A stretch of DNA of 16,503 nucleotides, taken from Lachnospiraceae bacterium UBA6998 (lineage in GTDB: Bacteria; Bacillota; Clostridia; Lachnospirales; Lachnospiraceae). The stretch covers positions 1-16,503 of the forward strand of contig DJXS01000082.1 in NCBI GenBank assembly GCA_002448395.1. Direction: 5' to 3'. The translations under genes and the position numbers were made by a program. Shown here in pieces: positions 8,801-14,129 of this stretch. Positions within the stretch are counted from its first letter, which is position 1, and each line of letters starts with the position of its first letter. Under the pieces are notes generated by a model. It saw only the letters and a program-made list of their open reading frames with translations. It did not search any database and had not been told where the DNA came from.

Positions 8801-8817
8801 CAATAGCCGTCAACTGA
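2851..8817 (+). CDS. Giant secreted modular surface protein with C-terminal cell-wall-binding repeats
   Basis: The product is 1988 residues. A Sec signal peptide (MKRRLLAIVLAG..., likely cut after Ala25) precedes a Glu/Ala-rich low-complexity stalk (about 26-150). Next come three diverged tandem modules (about 153-590, 591-1040, 1041-1525) of probable beta-sandwich type, a linker domain (1526-1640) and a C-terminal block of 20-residue cell-wall-binding repeats from residue 1644 (GWQKxGxxWYYF type, as in choline- or glucan-binding proteins). The protein is very acidic, has few cysteines and shows no LPXTG anchor, so attachment is probably non-covalent through the repeats. No catalytic domain was recognised. 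A structural, adhesive or S-layer-like role is inferred from architecture alone. The start is supported by AGGGGAG upstream. Terminators lie on both sides, so the gene is monocistronic. Confidence 0.9.
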   Translation: MKRRLLAIVLAGVLVFSQNGVVLAAENITADGTTAEVTAEEPVQSEEIGEAAEEPDASAPEEAEAASAQEIAEDPVPEEEEEISAQTQESAEDPARETEEDKETVSDDADREDAVGTEEPKEVQAEPETVEETAAEEAVTEGKVPAKGTASVLDDHLLCVIPEEIDPGMKVGNETTVTPEVGWFENGDFIAVQNAEIEYVWDYDEECVRITDNGDGSYTVTRISDLGTNYSLKARVSADGEERWSDARNYYFENYNFWLHVDMDGLGPLYEDSTGDYTWNCYLYGYNIDEPFEFTVEAEGSEGEDATDACRIDQDQGRLYIDGAQLAQKGIGRVKVRVGAEVNGYPLSDTHEIEFDVREPYVEDQFDFYDRNLLPEWDQWISTDQRVYVENAMYPLGEHLDRWVTDVEVEDEEGEDVVIIEAHEYDGWRLRAKNAGVSKVTVTYTDWDDSEGHTEVFHLYVGGEVYDVDVWTDSGSKMVLKGGSVAMSAQASLETYDAANDHYHSASEEELAGITYEWNLEIHQDNAREELGDVITVTPDAADARKAVVSFEGVPEEWPEGIDVNVTVTISDGGEEVAWNNYWLRMDDQYLELWPTRIDGDIDAGESFTLAPELREYPGESGAEYDVLTGDQIEFEPEIYDEDAYEIKDNGDGTFTVTRRRAYDCSFRIVAFDEGERVADREYWFNRKDYNFHYDIEGNDTIYSDGPRTFGFDLSELDGLDFELVPEVGQGEYDEYSGFDYPISEGDGWSYNSETHEITFDGETLYDYGIEHIDTRISLRIGGEEVNDEWRDFDICEPRVEIRDEIDERPLFIGEDRDIFRQGSAFVQNSAYPDGSETTYTITELTFNPDESEEDPRDPFTVTDEGDHWRLEAVRNGMVDVHAVYEVGGSGGAKPITVERDYTLFVGGWRYDFNLRTSTGSDKLLTGGEITLFPEIYGEGYDWQTGERYNIDTSGYEVNYYVECTFVDEGLLEREYDWDFDAASAQGELWDYTEDPENRSITLTAKNFDGAIDIWVSAELYDPETRDSYAYTERTIYVDPMTFALELYEEDETTELDWNEELPPGGEVTFVPGIVRTKTGMGPAPIGNPEDVVYTMEWHAGGGERDPAHFYVKKANGEEVRPGDQVTAQDAPFTIRKTVSWDANLFIRADWDDEEGHHQGAWREFKINEQQYSEGFIANNDRGDDHFTWYYDDEEVSVRPDREKLDELQNQGYAVETTVEIGIWDREREEMTPIPQYDPVAAGVFDEQSGLHAQGEALEDLREHLAAEIDEHDVPRVFLRIHSELNDVVICDEIFQVALVKPFVEIIGLADTVPLGEDLIFDDGEVQLYVEDSLNDTGENGYYKTGIFYDITITDISIGAEDQQYLTAAHDGTSWLIQAHQLADHAIPVTVTFTGGPQGYSPLTVEIEIVDTVFWAELMTSGGESAEHIKLLMGETEQLQAEVTRVFFEADDLPTESVLPDEEGYHYEIRYEFYNRDVVSIDESTGTITPLKTGTTDYSFLISIYDKDGNEVDGQWRDGVIEVSAFFVEIEVPEGAVFEVVPGKDYTAQEIYKGLGAQFKLYSMRHPEGVTLTANEFFIDKILDETEGVSLKDESVDGYGKLSIDKSAQPGSFGIVLQVEDDSWCYRTSKPVNIEIKDSHSGGSWQHNSTGYWYRWLDGSYPHDCLETIDGKTYYFNSSGYRVTGWKKVDGYWYYFGSDGAMVKGWQKIGSWYYFDNEGKMQTGLQKIGNKYYYFEAGGAMKTGWQKVGGYWYYFNGGGDAKTGWLQSGTTWYYFDNEGKMQTGLQKIGSKYYFFDTSGAMKTGWQKAGGYWYYFNGGGDAKTGWLQSGTTWYYFDGEGKMQTGLQKIGSKYYFFDTSGAMKTGWQKAGGYWYYFNGGGDAKTGWLQSGTTWYYFNGEGKMQTGLQKIGNKYYFFDTSGAMKTGWQKVGEAWYYFESGGAAACSKWVGNYYMKENGVMAVNEWVDNHKYYVGGDGRWIPGYTETIAVN
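3307..7425 (+). repeat. Three diverged 440-480 residue tandem modules in the surface protein
   Basis: The modules run at about 3307-4620, 4621-5970 and 5971-7425, and matching landmarks recur in the same order. The first two share NGDGSYTVTR and NGDGTFTVTR. Later come EPYVEDQFD, EPRVEIRDE and KPFVEIIGL; then VYVENAMYPLG, AFVQNSAYPDG and LYVEDSLNDTG; then WRLRA, WRLEA and WLIQA; then YVGGEVYDVDVWTDSG, FVGGWRYDFNLRTSTG and VDTVFWAELMTSGG. The copies are related at protein level only, which indicates an old duplication. The third copy is the most diverged. I do not recognise the module as a named domain family. Confidence 0.7.
7780..8790 (+). repeat. Cell-wall-binding repeat region encoded by a 180-bp tandem DNA repeat
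   Basis: From 7981 to about 8634 the DNA repeats with an exact 180-bp period, nearly four copies starting at 7981, 8161, 8341 and 8521. The copies at 8161 and 8341 differ at only a handful of positions. Each unit encodes 60 residues, equal to three 20-residue cell-wall-binding repeats (TWYYFDxEGKMQTGLQKIG, KYYFFDTSGAMKTGWQK and GYWYYFNGGGDAKTGWLQ types). More diverged repeats flank the block at 7780-7980 and 8635-8790. Such near-identity predicts copy-number variation between strains. Confidence 0.92.
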
Positions 8818-8880
8818 TGCGCACTGAGACTATTGACTGGAAAGGACTGATCAAAGCGGTCCGGAAATGAACGCGTCACA

Positions 8881-8930
8881 GGGGCTGTGAAGAGATTGTG
8901 TGAAAACACGGGTCTTCACGGCCCCTTTTC
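8881..8930 (+). terminator. Intrinsic terminator after the surface protein gene
   Basis: A 13-bp stem with one G-T wobble (GGGGCTGTGAAGA at 8881-8893 and TCTTCACGGCCCC at 8913-8925) is followed by TTTT. The loop contains a further mini-hairpin, GTGT-GAAA-ACAC. It lies about 60 bp after the stop codon. Confidence 0.88.
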
Positions 8931-8958
8931 ACACTCCAAAGGGCCAATATGATATAAT
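8928..8958 (+). promoter_or_regulatory. Probable promoter of the iron-sulfur flavoprotein gene
   Basis: A perfect TATAAT lies at 8953-8958. The best -35 match is TTCACA at 8928-8933 (5 of 6) with a long 19-bp spacer, overlapping the tail of the preceding terminator. The predicted leader is about 85 nt before the ATG at 9049. Confidence 0.55.
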
Positions 8959-9048
8959 AAAAGATAGTCATGGATAAGATATTTGGACATGATTAAGGGA
9001 ATAGCAGAATCGATAACATACATGTGCAAACCGGAGGATTTTACACTT

Positions 9049-11907
9049 ATGAAAGACCAGAAAAACCGCATGGTCAACAGCGGGGATTTCAGACAGGACC
9101 CCAATTATGTTGCACCTGACAAGGAGAAAGAGAAACTGATCCTGCAGCTTGGGACAATGATCACGGACCGGTATCTCGTCAAGTATTCGAGAACGATGAA
9201 GACAGATGATCCCGAGTACTGGGCTCTGGACGATGTTTTGACGAAAGAGGAGGCGAAGTTCCTCCTGAGCTTTAAGAAGACCCGCGTGCCCTACGATATC
9301 GAAGACCTCGCGAAGATGAACAATATGTCTTACGAGGACACGAAGAAGATGGTGGACCACCTGGTCTGGGTGGGCCTGATCGAAATGAACCGTGAGAACG
9401 CGGATCACCACAAACAGTATAATGTGCCGATCTTCGTGCCCGGCTCGGCGGAGTTCATGATGATGAACGACGAACTGACGGCGCAGCACCCCAAACTTGC
9501 GACATTCTTTAACCTGATGACCCAGATGCCTCTGGAGAATGTGACGCCTATGATCCCTCCGGGAGGCGCCGGCGTCGGCATGCATGTCATTCCGGTAGAG
9601 AAGGCCATCGAGAGCGAGAACATGTCCGCCAGCGTGGAGCATATCTCCCACTGGCTCAGCAAGTATGACAAATATTCCGTCGGACAATGTACATGCCGCA
9701 AGCAGCAGACCATGCGCGGAGAGGGCTCCGGCCAGATCAACGGCGAGTTCTGCATGGGCATGGGCGATATGGCGGAGTACTGCGTGGACAGAGGCATGGG
9801 CCGTTATATCTCTTATGAAGAGGCACTCGAGATCCTGGAGAGAGCGGAGCGCCACGGCTTCGTGCACCAGATCACGAACATCGACGGCAGTGACAAAATA
9901 GTGGCGATCTGCAACTGCGCGGCCGGCGTCTGCAATGCGCTCAGAACCAGCCAGCTCTACAACACGCCGAATATGTCCAGAAGCGCCTACCGTGCGCATG
10001 TAGACAAACTTAAATGCGTCGCCTGCGGCAAGTGCGTGGAAGTATGTCCCGTCGGAGCAGCCAAGCTCGGCCAGAAGCTGTGCACGAAGCAGGGAGAAGT
10101 CAAGTATCCTCTCACTCTTTTGCCCGATGAGACGGCGTGGAGCGCGGATCACTGGAATATCCATTACCGCGAGGATGCCAAGATCAATTGCTATGACACC
10201 GGCACAGCTCCTTGCAAGACAGCATGTCCGGCGCACCTGGCAGTACAGGGCTATGTGAAGATGGCCGGAGAAGGCCGCTTCATGGACGCCCTTAAGCTCA
10301 TCAAGCAGGACAATCCATTCCCGGCAGTCTGCGGCGCGATCTGCAACAGGCGCTGTGAAGACGCCTGCACGAGAGGCACAGTAGACGATCCTATCGCCAT
10401 CGACGAGATCAAGAAATTTATCGCCGACCAGGAGCTGCACGCCGACAAGCGCTTCATCCCGATCTGTGAGAAGGATGACGGCGGCATGTGGGGACCCGAC
10501 TACAAGATGGCGGTCATCGGCGCAGGTCCGGCAGGCATGACGGCGGCCTACTATCTGAGAACCCGCGGCTACGATGTCACCGTATTCGAGAAGGAGAGCC
10601 GCCCCGGCGGTATGCTGATGAACGGTATTCCGTCCTTCCGTTTGGAAAAAGACGTTATTGAGGCGGAGATCGACGTCCTTCGCGAGATGGGCATAGAGTT
10701 TAAGTGCGGCGTGGAAGTCGGCAAGGATATCACGATCCAGGATCTTAAGAGAGAGGGTTATAAGGCGTTCTATCTGGCCATCGGCCTGCAGGGCGGCCGA
10801 AAGACCGGCGTGCCCGGCGAGGACGCGGAAGGCGTAGAGTCCGGCGTCAGCTTCCTGTCCAGGATTAACAAAAGATGGGCTCAGAACGAGGAGCCCATCT
10901 TTGGAAGCCGCGCCGAGGGCGCGTCTTCAAAGGTTCCTATGCTGAAGGGCGACGTGGTCGTCGTCGGCGGCGGAAATGTGGCGGTAGACGTGGCCCGTTC
11001 AGCAGCCCGCGCCACAGACGGCAAAGTCACGATGCTCTGTCTTGAGAGCGAATCCGAGATGCCTGCAGCCCGCGACGAGGTGGAAGAGGCCATCGCAGAA
11101 GGCATCAATGTGATGTACGGCTGGGGACCTAGGGAGATCCTGACCGAAGACGGCAAGGTAAAGGGCGTCGTCTTCAGAAAGTGCATCTCAGTGTTTAATA
11201 AACTCCATGTCTTTGAGCCCAAGTTCATGGAGGACAGCACGATCACGATCGAGTGTGAGAATGTCCTGGAGGCGATCGGACAGTCAGCGCAGTGGGGCAA
11301 ACTTCTTGAAGGCACAAAGGTGGCGCGCCACCTCAACGGAACGGTCAAACACGATCCTGTGACCTTTGAGACCGGCGAGCCCGGCATCTTTGTCGGCGGC
11401 GACATTGCCCACGGCGCGCGCTTCGCTATCGACGCGATCGCTGACGGTAAGAAGGCCAGCGAGAGCATGCACCGCTTCGTGCACCCCGGACAGTCCCAGA
11501 CCATCGCCCGCGACCTGCGCGAATTCATCGAACTGGACAAGGACAATATCGTTATTGAATCTTTTGACAACGCGAAGCGCCAGGTGCCCGGCAGAAAGCC
11601 CGGCAATCCTGTCGGAACCTTTGACGACCTGCGCCTGCCTTTCACGGAGGAGCAGATCAAGAAGGAGGCATCCAGATGCCTCGGATGCGGCGCTACAGTA
11701 GTTGATCTCAACCGCTGCATCGGCTGCGGCCTGTGCACGACTCGCTGCGAGTTCGACGCGGTCCATCTCTCCAGAGATATTCCGGAGGCGTCCAACATGG
11801 TCCGCTGCGAGGACAAGCTTCCTGTGGTGGCAAAATATGCCGCGGCCAGGGAAATGAAGATCATCAAGAAGAAAGCACTGGGCGGAAAGGCCAAGAAAAA
11901 ACGCTGA
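9049..11907 (+). CDS. Fused iron-sulfur / GltD-like FAD-NAD(P) oxidoreductase
   Basis: This is a 952-residue cytoplasmic redox protein. Residues 1-300 form an unusual N-terminal region with scattered cysteines (C214/C216, C235, C245, C288/C290, C295) and a possible helix-turn-helix-like part near 60-115. A 4Fe-4S ferredoxin motif CxxCxxCxxxCP follows at C323-C333. Then comes a glutamate-synthase-small-subunit-like core: a Cys-rich N-terminal cluster domain from C381, an FAD Rossmann motif GAGPAG at 491-496, an NAD(P) motif GGGNVA at 640-645, and the closing FAD motif with GGDIAHG. A C-terminal cluster region (C877-C900) and a Lys-rich tail end the protein. It probably moves electrons between NAD(P)H and a ferredoxin-like partner. 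Its substrate is unknown and no partner subunit is adjacent. The ATG at 9049 has GGAGG 11 nt upstream; an earlier in-frame TTG at 8983 has none. Confidence 0.85.
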   Translation: MKDQKNRMVNSGDFRQDPNYVAPDKEKEKLILQLGTMITDRYLVKYSRTMKTDDPEYWALDDVLTKEEAKFLLSFKKTRVPYDIEDLAKMNNMSYEDTKKMVDHLVWVGLIEMNRENADHHKQYNVPIFVPGSAEFMMMNDELTAQHPKLATFFNLMTQMPLENVTPMIPPGGAGVGMHVIPVEKAIESENMSASVEHISHWLSKYDKYSVGQCTCRKQQTMRGEGSGQINGEFCMGMGDMAEYCVDRGMGRYISYEEALEILERAERHGFVHQITNIDGSDKIVAICNCAAGVCNALRTSQLYNTPNMSRSAYRAHVDKLKCVACGKCVEVCPVGAAKLGQKLCTKQGEVKYPLTLLPDETAWSADHWNIHYREDAKINCYDTGTAPCKTACPAHLAVQGYVKMAGEGRFMDALKLIKQDNPFPAVCGAICNRRCEDACTRGTVDDPIAIDEIKKFIADQELHADKRFIPICEKDDGGMWGPDYKMAVIGAGPAGMTAAYYLRTRGYDVTVFEKESRPGGMLMNGIPSFRLEKDVIEAEIDVLREMGIEFKCGVEVGKDITIQDLKREGYKAFYLAIGLQGGRKTGVPGEDAEGVESGVSFLSRINKRWAQNEEPIFGSRAEGASSKVPMLKGDVVVVGGGNVAVDVARSAARATDGKVTMLCLESESEMPAARDEVEEAIAEGINVMYGWGPREILTEDGKVKGVVFRKCISVFNKLHVFEPKFMEDSTITIECENVLEAIGQSAQWGKLLEGTKVARHLNGTVKHDPVTFETGEPGIFVGGDIAHGARFAIDAIADGKKASESMHRFVHPGQSQTIARDLREFIELDKDNIVIESFDNAKRQVPGRKPGNPVGTFDDLRLPFTEEQIKKEASRCLGCGATVVDLNRCIGCGLCTTRCEFDAVHLSRDIPEASNMVRCEDKLPVVAKYAAAREMKIIKKKALGGKAKKKR

Positions 11908-11940
11908 GGCAGGTGCTTGCAGCATAAGGGATTTTAAAGA

Positions 11941-11986
11941 TTTCCACAGCATGGAGCAGTTTTCTTCCGCGCTGTGGAAATTTTCT
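11941..11986 (+). terminator. Intrinsic terminator after the flavoprotein gene
   Basis: A perfect 10-bp stem (TTTCCACAGC at 11941-11950 and GCTGTGGAAA at 11971-11980) with a 20-nt loop is followed by TTTTCT. It separates the flavoprotein from the sorbitol locus. An in-frame ATG at 11951 lies in its loop, which argues against using that ATG as the regulator start. Confidence 0.82.
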
Positions 11987-11989
11987 GTA

Positions 11990-12019
11990 TTAACTCAAAA
12001 GGAAGGGGGATTGTATAAT
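11990..12019 (+). promoter_or_regulatory. Probable promoter of the sorbitol regulator
   Basis: A perfect -10 TATAAT at 12014-12019 lies 18 bp after TTAACT (11990-11995, 4 of 6 matches). The predicted leader runs about 55 nt to the GTG start at 12080. Confidence 0.65.
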
Positions 12020-12079
12020 AGCATCAGGCTAAGTGTATGGAATGTATGCAATGGGGATACATATGGGGGAAACAAGCAG

Positions 12080-13174
12080 GTGAACAAACGATTTACAGAT
12101 AACAGGGCAGCTGATATCCTGCAGATTCTCGGACATAAATCAGGCGTAACGGTCGCTTCCATGGCGCAGAAACTTAGTGTGAGCGAGCGGACGATCCGGA
12201 ATGATATCCGCCAGCTGAACGAGGATCTGGGCGGAAGTGCAGCAGTAGAAGGGAATCAGGGACGATACAGTCTGCGGATTTTTGACGCAGAACAGTATAA
12301 GCGAGCTTTTGAGAAAATATGCAATATCGACGGTATATTCGGTACGCCGCGAGGGCGGCAGACTTATGTGTTCGGAGAGCTTATGCGCGCGGACGCGCCT
12401 CTTCTGACAGATGAGCTCGCTTACGAAATGAATGTGGGCAGGACCACGCTGATCAGCGACCTGAAAAAGCTCCGCGAGGAGATCGAGCCCTTCGGCCTCA
12501 GCGTTGTGGGAAAGACGAGTAAAGGAATGATCCTGCACGGGAAGGAGCTGGATATCCGCACCTACGTGCTGGAGAATTGTTTTGACGCCCTTTACAGCGA
12601 CTATCCGCTGGACAATGATATTCAGGAACTGGTCCGGGAAGCGCTGAAACAGAAGACGTTTGAGAAACAGGTGGGAGAGCGCTTCGAGCGCTACCTGCTT
12701 CTTATGATGGATCGCTTTCTCACCGGGCATTTTATCGGCAAACTGACGGACGCCTATTACAATCTGACTGCGAACGGCGAGTTTTTCCAGCTGAATAAGC
12801 TGCTCGACCGGATCGGAGGGATCCTGCACGTGGATTTCCCGGTAGAAGAGAAGATCTTCGCTTTTTTGCCCATCGCGGGAATGCGCACGCCGGCAGACCT
12901 GGGCTCTGTGCAGGAAATGGGGCTCGATGAGACGATCGGCCCGCTTTCCGAAAAGATCATGGAGCAGATCAAGGCGGATCTGGATATCTCCATAGATCCC
13001 AAAGATTTTGCCGAGGAGTTTTCCTACCATCTTATGTTTATGATCAACCGCCTGCGGTTCAAAATACACCAGCCCAACGCTATTTTGGAAGAACTGAAGA
13101 CTAAATTCCCTCTGGCTTATGAGATGTCCGGCATTGCGGCGAAAGTCATTGAACGGGAAGAAAGCCTAAAGTAA
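12080..13174 (+). CDS. LicR/MtlR-type PTS-controlled transcriptional activator, first frame (HTH-PRD1-PRD2 part)
   Basis: This frame encodes 364 residues. It starts with a DNA-binding HTH of the HTH_11 type (VTVASMAQKLSVSERTIRND, about 29-48) and a second winged-helix segment, and then has two PTS regulation domains. PRD2 carries the conserved His317 in YHLMFMINRL. In PRD1 the usual phosphorylatable His is not obvious. The frame stops at a TAA inside PRD2, just after VIEREESLK. The expected end of PRD2 (DExGxL...FG) continues without a gap in the -1 frame, together with EIIB and EIIA domains. The complete product would be 636 residues, the normal size of LicR-like activators. I chose the GTG at 12080 because GGGGGA precedes it and the HTH follows directly. 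It probably activates the sorbitol genes downstream. It is a DNA-binding type, not an RNA-binding BglG antiterminator. Confidence 0.85.
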   Translation: MNKRFTDNRAADILQILGHKSGVTVASMAQKLSVSERTIRNDIRQLNEDLGGSAAVEGNQGRYSLRIFDAEQYKRAFEKICNIDGIFGTPRGRQTYVFGELMRADAPLLTDELAYEMNVGRTTLISDLKKLREEIEPFGLSVVGKTSKGMILHGKELDIRTYVLENCFDALYSDYPLDNDIQELVREALKQKTFEKQVGERFERYLLLMMDRFLTGHFIGKLTDAYYNLTANGEFFQLNKLLDRIGGILHVDFPVEEKIFAFLPIAGMRTPADLGSVQEMGLDETIGPLSEKIMEQIKADLDISIDPKDFAEEFSYHLMFMINRLRFKIHQPNAILEELKTKFPLAYEMSGIAAKVIEREESLK

Positions 13175-13204
13175 ATCAGGATGAGCGGGGTCACCTCGCA
13201 TCCT
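13155..13204 (+). other. Candidate programmed -1 ribosomal frameshift site
   Basis: The 0 frame reads CTA AAG TAA. An A_AAG tetramer (13168-13171) would let the Lys tRNA slip from AAG to AAA, giving VNQDERGHL in the -1 frame. A Shine-Dalgarno-like GGGAAG (13155-13160) lies about 7 nt upstream. A hairpin begins 6 nt downstream: AGGATG (13178-13183), a 2-nt bulge, CGGGG (13186-13190), a 3-nt loop, CCTCG (13194-13198) and CATCCT (13199-13204). These are the three usual elements of bacterial -1 sites. The P-site codon CTA would not re-pair well, so the slippery site is weaker than a full heptamer. A chance mutation or a sequence error would also explain the split. Confidence 0.5.
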
Positions 13205-13989
13205 ATTTTGGCGTTTTTTTGGAAGAAAACCACATTGGACAGCGCAGACCGTTCCGTATTGCAGTGATCTGCGGGACCGGGCGGGTCACAGCGCGGCTGA
13301 TCAGCGTTCAGGTTAAGAAGATCGTGGACAGCCAGGTGCAGATCAAGACTATGTCGGACTCTGTGGCAACGCCGGAGATTCTGGAGAACTATGACGTCAT
13401 TCTCTCAACCGTTGAACTGCCCTTTAAGCCTGTTAAGCCGGTCATCCGGATCCGTGAGATCTTCGATGAGAAAGAGCTCAAGCAGAAGCTGGAGAAAGCG
13501 CGTTACTGGGATCAGGTCGACATCCCGGTGTTGGATGACAACCAGTACATTATGAGCAGTCTTCTCGATGAGAACAAGGTGTTCTTCTTCGAAAAGGGAC
13601 GCTCCTACACGGATGCCCTGGATGAGATGATCGAGATCCTGACAGACGAAGGCTATATCGACGAGGGATTCGGCGAGCGCCTTTATGAAAGGGAAGAAAA
13701 GGGCACGATGGTATTCGACAACGGCGTCGCGATTCCCCACGGGATCCAGACGGCCAACGACAGAATGCTGCTTGCAATGGGGATCCTTGAAGAGCCTGCA
13801 AAATATAAAGGCCACGAGGTTCGTATTATTTTCTTCATGGCTCTTCCGGAGCAGTCCGACGCGGACGACATGCTCATGATCCGCGTCTACGACGAACTTC
13901 TGGAGATCGCCAGAAATACCGACATGCTCGACGCGATCGCCCGGACGCAGAACTACCAGGAGCTGCTGCGGGTGCTGTATAAGAAATAA
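13171..13989 (+). CDS. Same activator, second frame (end of PRD2, EIIB and EIIA domains)
   Basis: This frame encodes 272 residues that complete the regulator. First comes the end of PRD2 (DERGHLASYFG, where the canonical His before FG is Tyr376 in fused numbering). An EIIB(Gat)-like domain follows with phosphorylatable Cys398 in VICGTGRVTARL, and then an EIIA(Mtl/Fru)-like domain with active His554 in VAIPHG. In relatives these residues receive phosphate from the sugar permease and tune activity to substrate supply. The frame is open from 13153. The only start-like codon before the EIIB domain is a TTG at 13219; it has no ribosome binding site and would cut off the end of PRD2. Independent translation is therefore unlikely, and production from the upstream frame by frameshifting fits better. 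If the shift does not occur, this part is a gene remnant. Confidence 0.75.
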   Translation, partial: VNQDERGHLASYFGVFLEENHIGQRRPFRIAVICGTGRVTARLISVQVKKIVDSQVQIKTMSDSVATPEILENYDVILSTVELPFKPVKPVIRIREIFDEKELKQKLEKARYWDQVDIPVLDDNQYIMSSLLDENKVFFFEKGRSYTDALDEMIEILTDEGYIDEGFGERLYEREEKGTMVFDNGVAIPHGIQTANDRMLLAMGILEEPAKYKGHEVRIIFFMALPEQSDADDMLMIRVYDELLEIARNTDMLDAIARTQNYQELLRVLYKK

Positions 13990-14019
13990 TTGAAATCAAG
14001 GAGTCACATGACCGGAAAG

Positions 14020-14076
14020 TGTAGTGAGTGAAAAGCCCCTAATTCATGTTTTGTAATCCCCCTATAAAACACTACA
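14020..14076 (+). promoter_or_regulatory. Inverted repeat and possible -10 box upstream of the sorbitol permease
   Basis: TGTAGTG (14020-14026) and CACTACA (14070-14076) form a perfect 7-bp inverted repeat 43 nt apart, followed by five T. TATAAA at 14063-14068 could be a -10 box. No -35 box is recognisable at the proper distance, as expected for a promoter that needs an activator. The repeat could be an operator for the regulator encoded just upstream or part of an RNA fold. This is a weak prediction. Confidence 0.3.
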
Positions 14077-14093
14077 TTTTTCTACTTATCCGC

Positions 14094-14129
14094 GCTCCCC
14101 TGCTTTATAATGAGCAGGGGGGCTTTTTT
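14094..14129 (+). terminator. Intrinsic terminator whose 3' arm contains the permease Shine-Dalgarno sequence
   Basis: An 11-bp stem with one T-G wobble (GCTCCCCTGCT at 14094-14104 and AGCAGGGGGGC at 14113-14123) encloses an 8-nt loop. Six T follow immediately (14124-14129), and then the ATG at 14130. The ribosome binding site AGGGGGG (14116-14122, 7 nt from the ATG) is wholly inside the 3' arm. The hairpin should both stop RNA polymerase and hide the ribosome binding site unless something opens it. Confidence 0.8.

Noticed and set aside
8968..10440. Antisense open frame of 490 codons opposite the flavoprotein
   Set aside because: The plus strand has a clear multi-domain protein with conserved motifs; the antisense product is His/Ala/Leu-rich with no recognisable motif, typical of GC-rich shadow frames.
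10881..11894. Second antisense frame of 337 codons
   Set aside because: Shadow of the same flavoprotein gene; no start signals and a biased composition.
11951..12079. N-terminal extension of the regulator from ATG 11951
   Set aside because: This ATG lies in the loop of the upstream terminator and before the promoter; the extra residues are not family-like. GTG 12080 is preferred.
13178..13220. Terminator inside the regulator gene (hairpin plus T7)
   Set aside because: The T tract (13214-13220) begins 9 nt after the stem, too far for a standard intrinsic terminator, and coding continues through it; a frameshift-stimulating role fits better.
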